Made by a program: the position numbers and the translations under genes. Below are positions 33,551-44,168 of a stretch of DNA of 64,000 bases, piece by piece (position 1 is the first letter of the stretch; every line of letters begins with the position of its first letter). The notes under the pieces are model-generated. The model worked only from the letters and a program-made list of their open reading frames with translations, had not been told where the DNA came from and ran no database searches. Source of the DNA: Exiguobacterium sp. s193 (GTDB lineage Bacteria > Bacillota > Bacilli > Exiguobacteriales > Exiguobacteriaceae); the NCBI RefSeq assembly GCF_018618755.1, contig NZ_JACSMR010000001.1, forward strand, positions 496,001 through 560,000. Direction: 5' to 3'.

Positions 33551-34969
33551 TTATTGCGCCGCAACTTCGAGTGCTTTCATACGTTGTACATCGTTTTTCT
33601 TATCTTCCAGTTTCTTCAGGAGACGTGTCTCCATCTCAGACGCTGTCACCGGGTCGATTTTACCCGTGACCTCAAGCTTCGCGTCTGCTTGCAGTTGTTC
33701 GACTGCTTTTTTCATCGTGTCGCCGTAATAGCCGTCCTGTCCTTTCGGCTCATAGCCAATGGCTTCAAGGACGAGGTGCGCGTTTTCGACCGGTTTTCCA
33801 TAGTCGCCGACAGCAAGCTCTTTATCGTCCGTCAAGACTTTCGTGACGTTGAAATAGGCCGGTTGCTTCACTTCGACGGTCGGTTTAACACCCTTTTTAT
33901 GGATCCAGTTGCCGTCCGGTGTCAGCCATTTGTTCGTCGTCAACTTCAAGTCGCTGCCGTCTTTTAAGTCGTACGCACTTTGGACGATCCCTTTCCCGAA
34001 CGATTTTGTCCCGACGACCTCTGCGTCCGCGCCTTCTTTTAATCCGGCTGCCAAAATTTCTGACGCTGAGGCGGAACCGCTATCTTCTAAGACAACGAGG
34101 TTATACGGTTTCTTCTCTTCTGCCTTCCCGAATTCCTGCGTCCGGTCACCTTTATTATCTTCGACCTGGAAAATCGGCGTGTCTTTCGGGATGAACGGAG
34201 CAATCATCTTCGAGACAGCGGTCAAGAGACCACCCGGATTCCCCCGGACGTCGATGACGAGTCCATCGATGTTTTTCTCTTCCAGTTTCGCCAGTTGCTT
34301 CTCAAATTCATCCGCCGTCGGATCCGAGAACTGCGTCACTTGCAGGACACCAATCGTTTTCCCTTTCACTTCGACCGTATCCGAATAGACCGTCTCAATT
34401 GGAATCGTATCGCGCTCAATCGTGATTTTCATTGGGTCTTGTCCGCTGCGTTGAATCGTCAAGACGACTTCCGTCCCTTTTTCACCGCGAATCTTTTTGA
34501 CTGCCTGATCGGTTTTTTGACCTTTCGTCGACTTCCCGTCAATTTCTAAAATGACGTCCCCCGGTTTGATTCCTGCTTTTTCAGCCGGCGCCCCTTTGAT
34601 CGGAGAGACGATGACGATTGCTTCGCCCTTCTGTTCAAGCGTCGCACCAATCCCTTCGAACGAGGACGACAGGTTCGTATTGAAGGATGCGGTTTCCGAT
34701 TCATCCATATAGACGGAATACGGGTCATCAAGCACTTCCGTCATCCCACTGAGTGCCCCTTCTAATAACTGTTGGTCCGTCACATCCTCGAGATAATTCT
34801 GTGAAATCATCTGTCTGACCTGATCGACCTTTTTCCAGTCACCCGTCGCGTTTGACGAACTTGTCGTTCCTGTATCCGTTCCACCTGTCGCTAACATCCC
34901 GACTGCGCCCGCCCCTAAGCCAAGTCCGAATGTACTCACTGCTATGACTGCCGTTGTAGATTTTTTCAC
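33551..34969 (-). CDS. ctpB: C-terminal processing peptidase with PDZ and peptidoglycan-binding domains
   Basis: A 472-residue S41 serine peptidase. N-terminal signal anchor (residues 5-30), PDZ domain about residues 95-175 (GAPAEKAGIKPGDVI), protease core with VIDVRGNPGG, the catalytic serine in DSGSASASEI (about 301) and lysine in GTKSFGKG (about 326), and a C-terminal peptidoglycan-binding domain (EAIGYEPKGQDGYYGDTMKKAV). B. subtilis CtpB cleaves SpoIVFA in sporulation signalling; in a non-sporulating relative the substrate would differ. Exported to the membrane/wall interface. Confidence 0.94.
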   Translation of the reverse strand: MKKSTTAVIAVSTFGLGLGAGAVGMLATGGTDTGTTSSSNATGDWKKVDQVRQMISQNYLEDVTDQQLLEGALSGMTEVLDDPYSVYMDESETASFNTNLSSSFEGIGATLEQKGEAIVIVSPIKGAPAEKAGIKPGDVILEIDGKSTKGQKTDQAVKKIRGEKGTEVVLTIQRSGQDPMKITIERDTIPIETVYSDTVEVKGKTIGVLQVTQFSDPTADEFEKQLAKLEEKNIDGLVIDVRGNPGGLLTAVSKMIAPFIPKDTPIFQVEDNKGDRTQEFGKAEEKKPYNLVVLEDSGSASASEILAAGLKEGADAEVVGTKSFGKGIVQSAYDLKDGSDLKLTTNKWLTPDGNWIHKKGVKPTVEVKQPAYFNVTKVLTDDKELAVGDYGKPVENAHLVLEAIGYEPKGQDGYYGDTMKKAVEQLQADAKLEVTGKIDPVTASEMETRLLKKLEDKKNDVQRMKALEVAAQ

Positions 34970-35018
34970 ACTTGATTCCTCGTTTCCGGTGTAAACCTGC
35001 TATTTTTTTCAGTATAGC

Positions 35019-35044
35019 AAAAAAAGATAGGTTACCCTATCTTT
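35019..35044 (-). terminator. Terminator after the M23 peptidase gene
   Basis: AAGATAGG GTTA... CCTATCTT stem followed by a T-run on the minus strand, 25 bases past the stop at 35068. Confidence 0.85.
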
Positions 35045-35067
35045 TCGCTAAACGCTCTATTCGACTT

Positions 35068-36429
35068 TCAAAAGATGAAAGGTGCTGGATCAACCGCGTT
35101 CGGCTGTCCGACAGCCCACTCACCACGGTGGATTTCAAAGTGAAGGTGTGGTCCGGTCGACCACCCTGTCGACCCTAACTTTCCGACGACCGTTCCCGGC
35201 ATGACCGTTTGGCCCGCCTTGACGGATACTGAATCGAGATGTCCATAGACCGTCGTCCAGACTTGTCCATCGATAAGATGGGTAATCATGACGACATTCC
35301 CGTAGCCGGTCGCACTGCCTGCCCGGAGAACGATACCACCTGCCGCCGCCTGAATCGGTGTCCCTTTTGCATTGACGAGGTCAATCCCGGTATGAATCTC
35401 CGCTTTTCCTGTCAACGGATTATTTCGGGGACCAAACGGACTTGAAACATATCCGGAAACAGGCAACTGGAATGGTTTTGACGTGTCAGCAGCCGGTACC
35501 GGATCATTCGGTTGCGGAACGGTTGCCGGAGGTGCGAGTGTCGTTTCTTCATTCGCCGACGCCTCAGCCTCCGCTTCTGCCCGTTGCTGTGCTTGCTCTT
35601 GTTCCCGGGCGACTCGTTCCGCTTCCGCCTTGGCAACGGCTTTCGCTTTCGCGCGTTCCGCAGCCAGTTCTGCTTCTCGGAGCTCCGTCAACTGGTCACT
35701 GATCAATCGTTGTTGATCGGCTAAGATTTGTGCTTCTTCTGCTTTCGAAAATTGTTCCTGTTTCAAGTGTTTGACTTCATCGTTCAGCTGGACGACCAAC
35801 TTTCGTCTTAATTCCGACTCCGCGATGATCCGCGTCTGAAGAATCAACAATTTCCGTTGGTCTTTCTTGAGTTGACCGAGGACAAGTTCTTGACTTGAAC
35901 GTTGTTCCGTCAGTTGCATCACGTTTGCTTTATACGCGTTTAAGACACCATCGTCCTGCTTGATGATTTCACTGACAGTACTGAACCGGGAAATTAAATC
36001 TCCAAAATCTTTTGAATCAAGTAACACCTCGATGTACTTGATGTCCCCGTCACGCTGGACGGCACGAAGCCGGTCGCCAAGTAAATCTTCTTGCGACCGG
36101 AGCTCGGACGACGTTTGCTTGATGTCTTCTTCTACTAAGCGTAACTCCTCTTTTGATGCAGCAACAGCCGCTTGTTGATCTGCAATTTCACTCGCTAAAT
36201 CATCCAAACGGCTGCTGACTTCATCCAAACGTGCCTGTGCGAGGCGGCGTTCTTTTTTCGTCAAGACTAACTTCTCTGATGTCTGATTCTGTGATCGCTC
36301 CGTCTCTTTCAGACGGGATTCGACCTCCTGTTGTTCCTGCAACAATTCTTCTTTAGACAAAGCATGAACGGATATACTTGAACCAACGAGGGCCAAGCTG
36401 AGCACAGCTGAACAGAACCGAACTTTCAT
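35068..36429 (-). CDS. Secreted M23 peptidase with coiled coil (EnvC/PcsB-like)
   Basis: A 453-residue exported protein: signal peptide (about 1-23, ending VHALS), a long coiled coil from about 25 to 240 rich in Glu, Gln, Arg and Leu, an Ala/Glu linker, and a LytM/M23 domain at the C-terminus with HTGIDL and GPHLHFEIH metal motifs. The ATG at 36429 is chosen; the upstream ATG is only two bases from the ribosome site. It lies beside ftsEX, whose complex controls exactly such coiled-coil hydrolases (EnvC, PcsB, CwlO), so it is the likely FtsEX effector in this organism. That last step is inference from context. Confidence 0.9.
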   Translation of the reverse strand: MKVRFCSAVLSLALVGSSISVHALSKEELLQEQQEVESRLKETERSQNQTSEKLVLTKKERRLAQARLDEVSSRLDDLASEIADQQAAVAASKEELRLVEEDIKQTSSELRSQEDLLGDRLRAVQRDGDIKYIEVLLDSKDFGDLISRFSTVSEIIKQDDGVLNAYKANVMQLTEQRSSQELVLGQLKKDQRKLLILQTRIIAESELRRKLVVQLNDEVKHLKQEQFSKAEEAQILADQQRLISDQLTELREAELAAERAKAKAVAKAEAERVAREQEQAQQRAEAEAEASANEETTLAPPATVPQPNDPVPAADTSKPFQLPVSGYVSSPFGPRNNPLTGKAEIHTGIDLVNAKGTPIQAAAGGIVLRAGSATGYGNVVMITHLIDGQVWTTVYGHLDSVSVKAGQTVMPGTVVGKLGSTGWSTGPHLHFEIHRGEWAVGQPNAVDPAPFIF

Positions 36430-36462
36430 GAGAAGCATCTCTCCTCTATATTTTGTTTTCAG

Positions 36463-37362
36463 TTAGACTTTTAAGAAACGTCCGAGTGATGTCGTTGATC
36501 CCCAAACCCCGATGAACGCACCAAGTGCGAGTAAAATCAAGGAAACTTGTACCGACAATTCGCCTGGTGGAATCAAACTAAAGATGGAAGCGTTCAAGGA
36601 AATCAGTTGCGGTTGAAGGGCATTGTACGTCACTTCATATCCAAAGTAGACGACAGCGATTGGAATCAATGCTCCGAGTATCCCCATCAAAAGACCTTCG
36701 ACGAAGAATGGCGCCCGGATAAATCCGTTTTTCGCCCCGACGAGACGCATGATCTCAATTTCCCGGCGACGCGAGAAAATCGTCACTTTGATCGTGTTCG
36801 AGATGAGGAACATCGCCATGAATGTCAGACCGACAATCAAGATGATTCCACCGATCCGGACACCTTCGAGGAAGTTAAACATTTTCTCGACGTAATCTTC
36901 GCCATATTCGACGCTATCTATATTTTCCATTTTTTTGACTGTATTTGCAATAGTTTCTGTCTCATTTGGTGAAGTTGCTTTGACGATGAAGCGGTCGTGT
37001 AAGGGATTATCCTTCTCGACTGACTGGTACGCCTGCGATCCTTCCCCTAATTGTTCTTTAAAACGATTCAGTTCATCTTCTTTTGAACTGTACCGGACCG
37101 ATTCGACACCCGGCATCTGTTCCAATTTCGAGCCGACAGAATCGATTTTCGCTTGATCCGCTTCTCGTTCGACGAACACTTGAATCTCGACGTCTTTTTC
37201 GACGTTGTCTGAAATTTTATTGACGTTAAACATGACCATCGCAAAAATCCCGACGAGTAATAATGTCACAGTTACGGCACTGACAGAGGCGAATGTCATC
37301 CAGCCGTTTCGGACAAGACCTTTCGACCCTTCCCGTAAATGACGGAATCCATTAAACTTCAT
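36463..37362 (-). CDS. ftsX: Cell-division ABC transporter permease FtsX
   Basis: A 299-residue membrane protein with four segments: one near residue 25-45 and three in the C-terminal third, and a large extracellular loop between. Start at 37362 ([12 protein letters not shown]) overlaps the end of ftsE. With FtsE it transmits ATP hydrolysis to an extracellular wall hydrolase. The adjacent coiled-coil M23 protein is the obvious partner. Confidence 0.95.
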   Translation of the reverse strand: MKFNGFRHLREGSKGLVRNGWMTFASVSAVTVTLLLVGIFAMVMFNVNKISDNVEKDVEIQVFVEREADQAKIDSVGSKLEQMPGVESVRYSSKEDELNRFKEQLGEGSQAYQSVEKDNPLHDRFIVKATSPNETETIANTVKKMENIDSVEYGEDYVEKMFNFLEGVRIGGIILIVGLTFMAMFLISNTIKVTIFSRRREIEIMRLVGAKNGFIRAPFFVEGLLMGILGALIPIAVVYFGYEVTYNALQPQLISLNASIFSLIPPGELSVQVSLILLALGAFIGVWGSTTSLGRFLKV

Positions 37363-38038
37363 AGCCGTACATTCCTTTCTCTTCGTCACGGACGATTTTT
37401 CCATCGTCGATCGCAAGTACGCGGTGACGCATTTTGTTGACGATATCCCGGTTGTGCGTCGCCATTACGACCGTTGTCCCACGGCGATAAATTTCTTCGA
37501 AGACCTCCATGATTTCCCATGCCGTATCCGGGTCAAGGTTTCCGGTCGGCTCATCGGCGATGACGAGTGACGGACGGTTGACGATTGCACGGGCAATCGA
37601 AATCCGTTGTTGTTCCCCACCCGACAGTTCATCAGGATAGTTTCGTGCTTTGTGTTTGAGTTTAACGAGATCGAGGACCTCGTTCACTTTTTTCCGGATT
37701 TGCGCTTTGTCGTCTCCGACTACTTCAAGCGCAAACGCCACATTTTCATAAACCGTCAACGACGGGAGCAATTTAAAGTCTTGGAAGATGACGCCGATTT
37801 GACGGCGGAGTTCTGGAATCTGACGGTTTTTCAGCTTACCGACTTCGATTCCTTTAAACAAAAATGAACCGCTCGTCGGTTTCTCTTCGCGGTACATCAT
37901 CTTCATGAATGTTGATTTCCCGGCACCAGAAGGACCGACGATATAGACGAACTCACCTTGATTGATCGTCAAATTGACCTCACGAAGTGCAGTGACTCCG
38001 TTCGGATATATTTTACTGACTTGTTGCATCTTGATCAC
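37352..38038 (-). CDS. ftsE: Cell-division ATP-binding protein FtsE
   Basis: A 228-residue ABC ATPase. The GTG at 38038 gives [18 protein letters not shown], aligned with B. subtilis FtsE (228 residues), and AAGG lies 11 bases upstream; the longer GTG frame from 38047 would sit on the ribosome site. Walker A GPSGAGKS, signature LSGGEQQR and Walker [13 protein letters not shown] are intact. Overlaps ftsX. Confidence 0.95.
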   Translation of the reverse strand: MIKMQQVSKIYPNGVTALREVNLTINQGEFVYIVGPSGAGKSTFMKMMYREEKPTSGSFLFKGIEVGKLKNRQIPELRRQIGVIFQDFKLLPSLTVYENVAFALEVVGDDKAQIRKKVNEVLDLVKLKHKARNYPDELSGGEQQRISIARAIVNRPSLVIADEPTGNLDPDTAWEIMEVFEEIYRRGTTVVMATHNRDIVNKMRHRVLAIDDGKIVRDEEKGMYGYEV

Positions 38039-38162
38039 GTACTTCACATCCTTACTTAATTACTGAGGCGATCAGCTAGGTCTCAAAACCTACCGAATCC
38101 AATTATAACAGGCATGAAAAAAATCCACATTACAATCAAATGTCATTTCCTACTGATTTCCA

Positions 38163-38220
38163 TAAAAAAAGAACAAGAAAATGACGAACACATGTCGTGT
38201 CAGGCATCTCTTGTCCCATA
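38163..38220 (-). terminator. Probable terminator after cytochrome c551
   Basis: Imperfect stem ACAAGAGATG / CATTTTCTTGT with an inner TGACACGA..TCGTCA helix, then a T-run on the minus strand; just beyond the stop at 38238. Confidence 0.6.
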
Positions 38221-38237
38221 CTATCACATAGTCATTC

Positions 38238-38618
38238 TTATTTCATATCTGCCAACCAGTCAGCGACAGCGACGATTTCTTTATCGTCTTTCAAGATTCC
38301 AGCAGGCATCTGCCCTTTACCGTTCTTGATGATTTTTTGAATTTCTTCAGACGAATATTTTGAACCGACTTTTGTTAAGTTAGGTCCAACGTTTCCTTCT
38401 AAATTGTTCCCGTGACACGTTGCACAGTTGTTCGCGAAGATTTTTTCCGCGTTGACTGCTGTTTCAGTTTTTGAAGAATCATCATTCATCGACGAATCAT
38501 CGTTCATCGACGTATCCTCTTTTGTTGTATCCGATGAGCTTGAATCATCACTACCACAAGCACCGAGTGCAAGTGTTGCGCCTAATCCTGCCGCGAGTAA
38601 AAGATTTTTTAATTTCAT
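38238..38618 (-). CDS. cccB: Lipoprotein cytochrome c-551
   Basis: A 126-residue exported c-type cytochrome. Signal peptide with lipobox ALGAC at about residue 20, then a low-complexity Ser/Asp/Thr linker ([11 protein letters not shown]), and a small cytochrome c domain with heme motif CATCH and axial methionine in GKGQMPAG. It should be lipid-anchored by Lgt on the outer face of the membrane and carry electrons to a terminal oxidase. B. subtilis has cccB at the same place near ftsE and yvjA. Confidence 0.92.
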   Translation of the reverse strand: MKLKNLLLAAGLGATLALGACGSDDSSSSDTTKEDTSMNDDSSMNDDSSKTETAVNAEKIFANNCATCHGNNLEGNVGPNLTKVGSKYSSEEIQKIIKNGKGQMPAGILKDDKEIVAVADWLADMK

Positions 38619-38728
38619 CCGTCATACCCCCTTAAAAATGCCAAGCACCATTCTTACCTAATTAGAGTATAACCGTTCCTGACGATTCTTAAGCATGATT
38701 TCACAAAAACTTCACGTTTTTACTACAT

Positions 38729-39598
38729 TTAGGGCACATTGTGATACCGCTTGTCGTCCGTAAATCCAAGTCCGAGTACTTCATGCGCTTCGCTGACGAC
38801 GAGGAACGCGGTCGGATCAATGTGTTTGACGATTTCTTTTAAGGTCGTGATTTCGCCTTGGCGGACGACAACCATCAGCATCGGTTTTCGTTTTCGGGTA
38901 TACGCACCAGCCGCCTCGATTTCCGTTGCCCCACGGTCGAGCGTCTCGAAAATCTCTTTGACGAGTGCTTCCCGTTGATCCGAGATGATATACGCGAGCT
39001 TGTCGTTCGTAATCCCGAGTTGGACGATGTCGATCATCTTGATCGTGATGAACAACGCGACGAGCGCATACAGACCGATTTCGAGCGAGAAGATGATCGC
39101 GGCACTGATGACGATCGTCCCGTCGAGCAAGGCGATACATAAATGAAGCGGCAGTTTCGTGAAGCGGTGCAGAATTTGGGCAATTAAATCCATCCCTCCG
39201 GTCGAGGCGCGTCCCTTAAAGATGAGCCCAAGTCCGATTCCGACGCCAGCCCCACCAAAAATCGCGGCGAGCATCGGATTCATCGTTGCTGCCGGGACCT
39301 CGAAGCGTTCATAAATCAAGATGACGACGGGCAAAAAAATGGAGCCGACGAGTGACTTGACGCCGAACCCCATCCCGAGAATCATCCAACCGATCGCAAG
39401 CAAAATAATGTTCGCAGCAAGCTGGAACAGTCCCGGTGAAATCCCGAACAACTCATTCAGGACGATCGACAGACCACTGACGCCTCCCGAGGCAAGTTGA
39501 TTCGGTGCGAGAAACAGGCTGAAGGCACTGGCGACGAATAATGAACCTAATAATAAATAAATATAGTCGCGGACGACTTCCTGACGTGTCGATGTCAT
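38729..39598 (-). CDS. yvjA: YitT family membrane protein with DUF2179 domain
   Basis: A 289-residue protein from the ATG at 39598 (MTSTRQE); the ATG at 39607 lies two bases from the AAGGGG ribosome site and is less likely. Five or six membrane segments in the first 200 residues, then a C-terminal DUF2179 domain (EIEAAGAYTRKRKPMLMVVVRQGEITTLK). Position matches B. subtilis yvjA. Transported molecule unknown. Confidence 0.9.
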   Translation of the reverse strand: MTSTRQEVVRDYIYLLLGSLFVASAFSLFLAPNQLASGGVSGLSIVLNELFGISPGLFQLAANIILLAIGWMILGMGFGVKSLVGSIFLPVVILIYERFEVPAATMNPMLAAIFGGAGVGIGLGLIFKGRASTGGMDLIAQILHRFTKLPLHLCIALLDGTIVISAAIIFSLEIGLYALVALFITIKMIDIVQLGITNDKLAYIISDQREALVKEIFETLDRGATEIEAAGAYTRKRKPMLMVVVRQGEITTLKEIVKHIDPTAFLVVSEAHEVLGLGFTDDKRYHNVP

Positions 39599-39700
39599 GC
39601 GTTGCATTTCCCCTTACCTTAAAATCTAGAACCTGTTTTTTATTTTAGCGCAAAAAGGGAAGTGACGACTAGCCAGTCCGACCAACTCGCAGTGGTTCTC

Positions 39701-40204
39701 TTATACCGCACTAAAGGGTTTTGAATACCGGACCGTCCCCGTGACGCCCGTTAAGGCATTTCGGACGAGCGGCATGACGAAGAAGACGTCTGCCGGAACC
39801 GGGAACGGTGCTTCGATTCCGTAATCGATTGCCCGCTCAAACCCGAACTGGGGATAATAACTGTCGTGTCCGAGCACGACGATATGGTGTTCCCCCGCTT
39901 CCCGAGCTTCCTCGATGACTTGGCGAATCAACTCTGACCCGATGCCTTTGCGTTGCCAGACCGGCATCACCCCGACCGGTGCTAACGCAAGAGACGGGAC
40001 GTCCTCGATATGGATGCGACTGAGTAAGACGTGACCGATGATTTCTCCCCGGTCAGCGACGGCGACCCGGCTGAACCGCGGCATCGCCTCGTCGTCTTCC
40101 CGCAACGCGTCGACTAAATCCGATTCTGCAGCCTGTTCAAATGCTGCTTCATGAACACGGCGAATCGCCGCCGCATCCTTAAATTTTTCCTGACGAATGA
40201 TCAT
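39701..40204 (-). CDS. GNAT family N-acetyltransferase (YhbS-like)
   Basis: A 167-residue GNAT acetyltransferase from the ATG at 40204 (MIIRQEKFKDAAAIRRVH). The acetyl-CoA loop is in VMPVWQRKGIGSELIRQV (Q/RxxGxG as QRKGIG). The C-terminal GHDSYYPQFGFERA matches YhbS-type members. AAGGAGGAACTGCG precedes the start. Substrate unknown; it stands alone downstream of prfB. Confidence 0.85.
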   Translation of the reverse strand: MIIRQEKFKDAAAIRRVHEAAFEQAAESDLVDALREDDEAMPRFSRVAVADRGEIIGHVLLSRIHIEDVPSLALAPVGVMPVWQRKGIGSELIRQVIEEAREAGEHHIVVLGHDSYYPQFGFERAIDYGIEAPFPVPADVFFVMPLVRNALTGVTGTVRYSKPFSAV

Positions 40205-40223
40205 CGCAGTTCCTCCTTTTTTG

Positions 40224-40253
40224 AAAAAAACCGCCGACATGACCGTCGACGGC
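40224..40253 (-). terminator. prfB terminator
   Basis: CCGTCGACGG TCATG TCGGCGG stem with a T-run of seven on the minus strand. Confidence 0.85.
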
Positions 40254-40262
40254 AGGTGCTTG

Positions 40263-41363
40263 TTACATATTGAGTAAACGGAGGTAGGCATCGATGAAGC
40301 CCATGATGTCGCCATCCATTGCCCCTTGCGTATTCCCGACTTCGTAGTTCGTCCGGTGATCCTTGACCATGCTGTATGGGTGGAAGACGTATGAACGAAT
40401 CTGGCTTCCCCACGCGATATCCGATTTTTCGCCACGGATTTCATCGAGTTTCTTTTGTTTCTCCTCGATTTCACGTTGGTAGAGTTTTGCTTTCAACATC
40501 TTCATCGCTGCTTCACGGTTCTTGATTTGCGAACGTTCTTGTTGACATGAAACGACGACGCCCGTCGGTACGTGTGTGATCCGGACGGCAGAGTCGGTCG
40601 TATTGATGTGCTGTCCACCGGCACCTGACGCGCGGTACGTATCGACACGGAGGTCTTCCGTCCGAATGTCGATATCGATGTCATCGTTGAACTCCGGCAT
40701 GACGTCACACGAGACGAACGACGTATGACGACGGCCCGACGAATCAAATGGCGAGATCCGGACGAGACGGTGAATCCCTTTTTCCGCTTTTAAGTATCCA
40801 TAGGCATTGTGCCCTTGAATACGGAGCGTGACTGATTTGACACCCGCTTCGTCACCTGGTTGGTAGTCCATTGTTTCGACTTTCCAACCCTGTTTGTCGC
40901 AGAAGCGTTGATACATCCGTAACAACATTGACGCCCAGTCTTGCGACTCGGTCCCGCCTGCACCTGGGTGCAACTCAAGGATGGCATTGTTGGCGTCATA
41001 TTCACCGTTCAACAAGATTTGTAGTTCAAACTCGTCGAACTTCTGTTTGATGTCGCCGAGTTCTGACTCGAGCTCTTCTTGTAACTCGACATCCGGCTCT
41101 TCTTTAATCAATTCATACGTCAAAACGATGTTCTCATGTCCATCGGCGAGGTGTTGGTACTTATCGACCATCGCCTTCAAACCGTTCGACTCGTCGATGA
41201 CTTTTTGCGCTTCTTCTTGATTGTTCCAGAAGTCCGGGAACGTCATCTCGTTTTCAAGCTCTTCGATCCGGGAAATCTTCGTTTCTAAATCGAGCGATGC
41301 CTTATATTCTCCGAGTTTCTTTTCCATCCACTCGGCGGTGTTGCGTATTTCTGCTAATTCCAT
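40263..41363 (-). CDS. prfB: Peptide chain release factor 2
   Basis: A 366-residue class I release factor that reads UAA and UGA. The GGQ motif is in [20 protein letters not shown] and the stop-recognition loop lies in the central domain. The frame is continuous: the segment that holds an in-frame UGA in most bacterial prfB genes (SLDLET, codons around 24) is TCG CTC GAT TTA, with no UGA and no slippery CTT T, so autoregulatory +1 frameshifting is absent. It follows secA after a stem-loop at 41388-41415. Confidence 0.96.
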   Translation of the reverse strand: MELAEIRNTAEWMEKKLGEYKASLDLETKISRIEELENEMTFPDFWNNQEEAQKVIDESNGLKAMVDKYQHLADGHENIVLTYELIKEEPDVELQEELESELGDIKQKFDEFELQILLNGEYDANNAILELHPGAGGTESQDWASMLLRMYQRFCDKQGWKVETMDYQPGDEAGVKSVTLRIQGHNAYGYLKAEKGIHRLVRISPFDSSGRRHTSFVSCDVMPEFNDDIDIDIRTEDLRVDTYRASGAGGQHINTTDSAVRITHVPTGVVVSCQQERSQIKNREAAMKMLKAKLYQREIEEKQKKLDEIRGEKSDIAWGSQIRSYVFHPYSMVKDHRTNYEVGNTQGAMDGDIMGFIDAYLRLLNM

Positions 41364-41387
41364 TGTGTTCCACCTTCTCTTTCCGTC

Positions 41388-41415
41388 AAAAGAGGCAGGA
41401 ATCTCCCGCCTCTTT
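41388..41415 (-). terminator. Stem-loop between secA and prfB
   Basis: GAAAGAGGCGGGAG / CTGCCTCTTTT stem with a short T-run on the minus strand; could terminate secA or attenuate prfB. Confidence 0.75.
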
Positions 41416-41430
41416 CAGTCGATTCATCAC

Positions 41431-43950
41431 TTACGCCTGACGGCCGTGACAGTTCTTATATTTTTTACCGGATCCGCACCAACATGGGTCGTTGCGTCCG
41501 ATTTGGTCATTCGGGTTTTTACGGACGGGCGCTTTTTTGACGACCTTATCCTCTTTTCCTGAGACCGCGACTTCATCTTTGACGACTTTTTCGCGTTTCA
41601 AGTTCGGATCAAGGTCGGCACGAAGGACAAATTGTGTCACTTCTTCTGCGATTGCCGCGTTCATCGTATCGAACATCATCGAACCTTCTGATTGGTATTC
41701 CCGCAGTGGATCATTTTGACCGTAGGCACGAAGGTGAATCCCTTCACGCAACTGATCCATCTGATCGATGTGGTTCATCCAGTGTTGGTCGACGGCACGT
41801 AAGACGATGACTTTTTCAAACTCGTCAAACGCTTCAGCCGGTACTTCCGACCGTTTGTGTTCGTAGTGTGCGAACGTCCGCTCTTTGAGCAGCTCGATGA
41901 TTTCTTCGCGTTCTTTGCCGAACAACTCTTGCTCCGTCACTTTTTCTTCGACGGCAAGCGTCTGGTTCGCCCAGTCCGCAAGTGCACCGATGCTCCATTC
42001 TTCCGGAACGAACTCGATCGGTGTGTACTGATGGACACCTGATTCAATCGTTTGTTCCATCATTGGACGGACGATGTCGGACACAGACTGCGCATCAAGA
42101 ATCGCGGCCCGGTCCGCGTACATGACTTTCCGTTGGTCGGCCATGACATTATCATACCCGAGGACTTGTTTCCGTGCATCGAAGTTATTTCCTTCGACCC
42201 GTTTTTGAGCGGATTCGACGGCACGTGAGACCATCCGGCTTTCGATTGGTTGCGAATCGTCCATTCCAAGACGGTCCATCATCGATTGCAGGGAATCTGA
42301 TCCGAAACGACGCATCAGTTCATCTTCGAGTGAAAGGTAGAACTGGGATGCCCCCGGGTCTCCTTGACGACCGGCCCGACCACGTAACTGGTTATCAATC
42401 CGGCGCGACTCGTGACGTTCTGTCCCGAGGATGTAGAGACCACCTTTTTCGATGACGCCTGCGCCGAGCTTGATGTCGGTACCACGACCGGCCATGTTCG
42501 TTGCGATCGTTACCGAGTTCGGTTGCCCCGCATTCTCGATGATTTCTGCTTCACGGGCATGGTTTTTCGCATTCAAGACTTCGTGACGGATGCCACGTTT
42601 CTTGAGGATCCCACTGAGGAGTTCCGACGTTTCAACAGCGACCGTACCGACGAGGACAGGTTGTCCTTCCCGGTTCGCACGGGCGATTTCGTCTGCGACG
42701 GCAGCAAATTTTCCGTTCATCGTCTTGAAAATCAAATCCGGCTGATCGTTACGGATGACGGGTTTATTCGTCGGAACCGGTACGACATGCATGTTATAGA
42801 TGTTACGGAACTCTTCTTCCTCCGTCTTCGCCGTACCGGTCATCCCGGCAAGTTTCGTATACATCCGGAAGAAGTTTTGATACGTGATCGTCGCTAGTGT
42901 CATCGACTCACGTTGAATCTCGACACCTTCTTTTGCTTCGATTGCTTGGTGAAGTCCTTCCGAATACCGGCGACCTTCCATGACACGACCTGTGAATTGG
43001 TCGATGATCATGACTTCGTCTTCCCGAATCATGTAGTCGACGTCACGATGCATGACTGAATTCGCTCGGAGCGCGAGGCTCAAGTGATGATTGAGTGCGA
43101 CGTGTTCAAGTCCAAACAAGTTGTCGATGCCGAAGTATTTCTCAGCACGGTCGATTCCCTGTTCCGTCAACAGAACACTTTTCGTTTTGATGTCGACCGT
43201 ATAATCTTCATCCGCTTTCATCATCTTTGCAAACATGTCCGCTTGTGAATAAAGCGCTGTTGATTTTTCGGCAGAACCTGAAATGATCAGTGGTGTCCGC
43301 GCTTCATCGACGAGAATCGAGTCGACTTCATCGACGACGGCATAAGAGAGCGGACGTTGGACGCGGTCTTCTTTATAGAGGACCATGTTGTCACGCAAGT
43401 AATCGAATCCGAACTCATTGTTCGTTCCGTACGTGATGTCACAGCTATACGCTGCTTGTTTTTCTTGACGTGACATGCTTGACAGGTTCAAACCGACCGA
43501 TAGACCGAGTGCCGCGTAGAGCGGCTCCATGATGTCACGGTCACGTTTTGCCAAATATTCGTTGACGGTGATGACGTGAACGCCATTGCCGGCGAGTGCA
43601 TTCAAATAAACAGGAAGCGTCGCAACAAGCGTTTTCCCTTCCCCTGTCTTCATCTCGGCGATATCCCCGTTATGCAGGACATATCCCCCAATCAATTGGA
43701 CGCGATAGTGACGCATGCCTAAGACACGTGTCGATACTTCACGACAGACGGCGAATGCTTCCGGTAAGATATCATCCAAATCTTCTCCGTCCGCAAGACG
43801 CGTCCGAAACTCCACTACTTTACCTTCTAATTCTTGATCTGATAAAGCACCGATTTGTTCTTCGAGTGCTTCAACGGCGTCTGCCGCTTTGTCTGCTTTT
43901 TTCAGGACACGTTTCGTCGGTGCGAATAACTCTTTTAGAAAATTAGCCAT
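41431..43950 (-). CDS. secA: Preprotein translocase ATPase SecA
   Basis: An 839-residue motor that drives preproteins through SecYEG. Walker A in [16 protein letters not shown], the DEVD motif [15 protein letters not shown], the second nucleotide domain with [13 protein letters not shown], and the C-terminal zinc site [12 protein letters not shown] are present. Full length. hpf lies upstream as in B. subtilis. Confidence 0.98.
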   Translation of the reverse strand: MANFLKELFAPTKRVLKKADKAADAVEALEEQIGALSDQELEGKVVEFRTRLADGEDLDDILPEAFAVCREVSTRVLGMRHYRVQLIGGYVLHNGDIAEMKTGEGKTLVATLPVYLNALAGNGVHVITVNEYLAKRDRDIMEPLYAALGLSVGLNLSSMSRQEKQAAYSCDITYGTNNEFGFDYLRDNMVLYKEDRVQRPLSYAVVDEVDSILVDEARTPLIISGSAEKSTALYSQADMFAKMMKADEDYTVDIKTKSVLLTEQGIDRAEKYFGIDNLFGLEHVALNHHLSLALRANSVMHRDVDYMIREDEVMIIDQFTGRVMEGRRYSEGLHQAIEAKEGVEIQRESMTLATITYQNFFRMYTKLAGMTGTAKTEEEEFRNIYNMHVVPVPTNKPVIRNDQPDLIFKTMNGKFAAVADEIARANREGQPVLVGTVAVETSELLSGILKKRGIRHEVLNAKNHAREAEIIENAGQPNSVTIATNMAGRGTDIKLGAGVIEKGGLYILGTERHESRRIDNQLRGRAGRQGDPGASQFYLSLEDELMRRFGSDSLQSMMDRLGMDDSQPIESRMVSRAVESAQKRVEGNNFDARKQVLGYDNVMADQRKVMYADRAAILDAQSVSDIVRPMMEQTIESGVHQYTPIEFVPEEWSIGALADWANQTLAVEEKVTEQELFGKEREEIIELLKERTFAHYEHKRSEVPAEAFDEFEKVIVLRAVDQHWMNHIDQMDQLREGIHLRAYGQNDPLREYQSEGSMMFDTMNAAIAEEVTQFVLRADLDPNLKREKVVKDEVAVSGKEDKVVKKAPVRKNPNDQIGRNDPCWCGSGKKYKNCHGRQA

Positions 43951-44126
43951 GCCTTACAGTCCCCTTACTTCGAACGATTCTTTATATGAACAGAATTCCG
44001 AGATTTTTCCTTTATTCAGTGTACCGAATACGCCGTCAAATTTCAACACGCGGACCGCGAAACCTCTCTTCTTCCTGCTTCCATCAAGCATACGCATCAA
44101 TCAAAAATATAGTTTTCTAGCATATC

Positions 44127-44160
44127 AAAAAGGGACTCACTCCTAAGAGCGAGTCCCTTG
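44127..44160 (-). terminator. hpf terminator
   Basis: AAGGGACTCGCTC / GAGTGAGTCCC-type stem followed by a T-run on the minus strand, ending nine bases from the hpf stop. Confidence 0.9.
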
Positions 44161-44168
44161 TACATTCA

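Noticed and set aside
35442-36178. Plus-strand frames opposite the M23 peptidase
   Set aside because: Antisense shadows of the Glu/Ala-rich coiled coil; no independent start signals.
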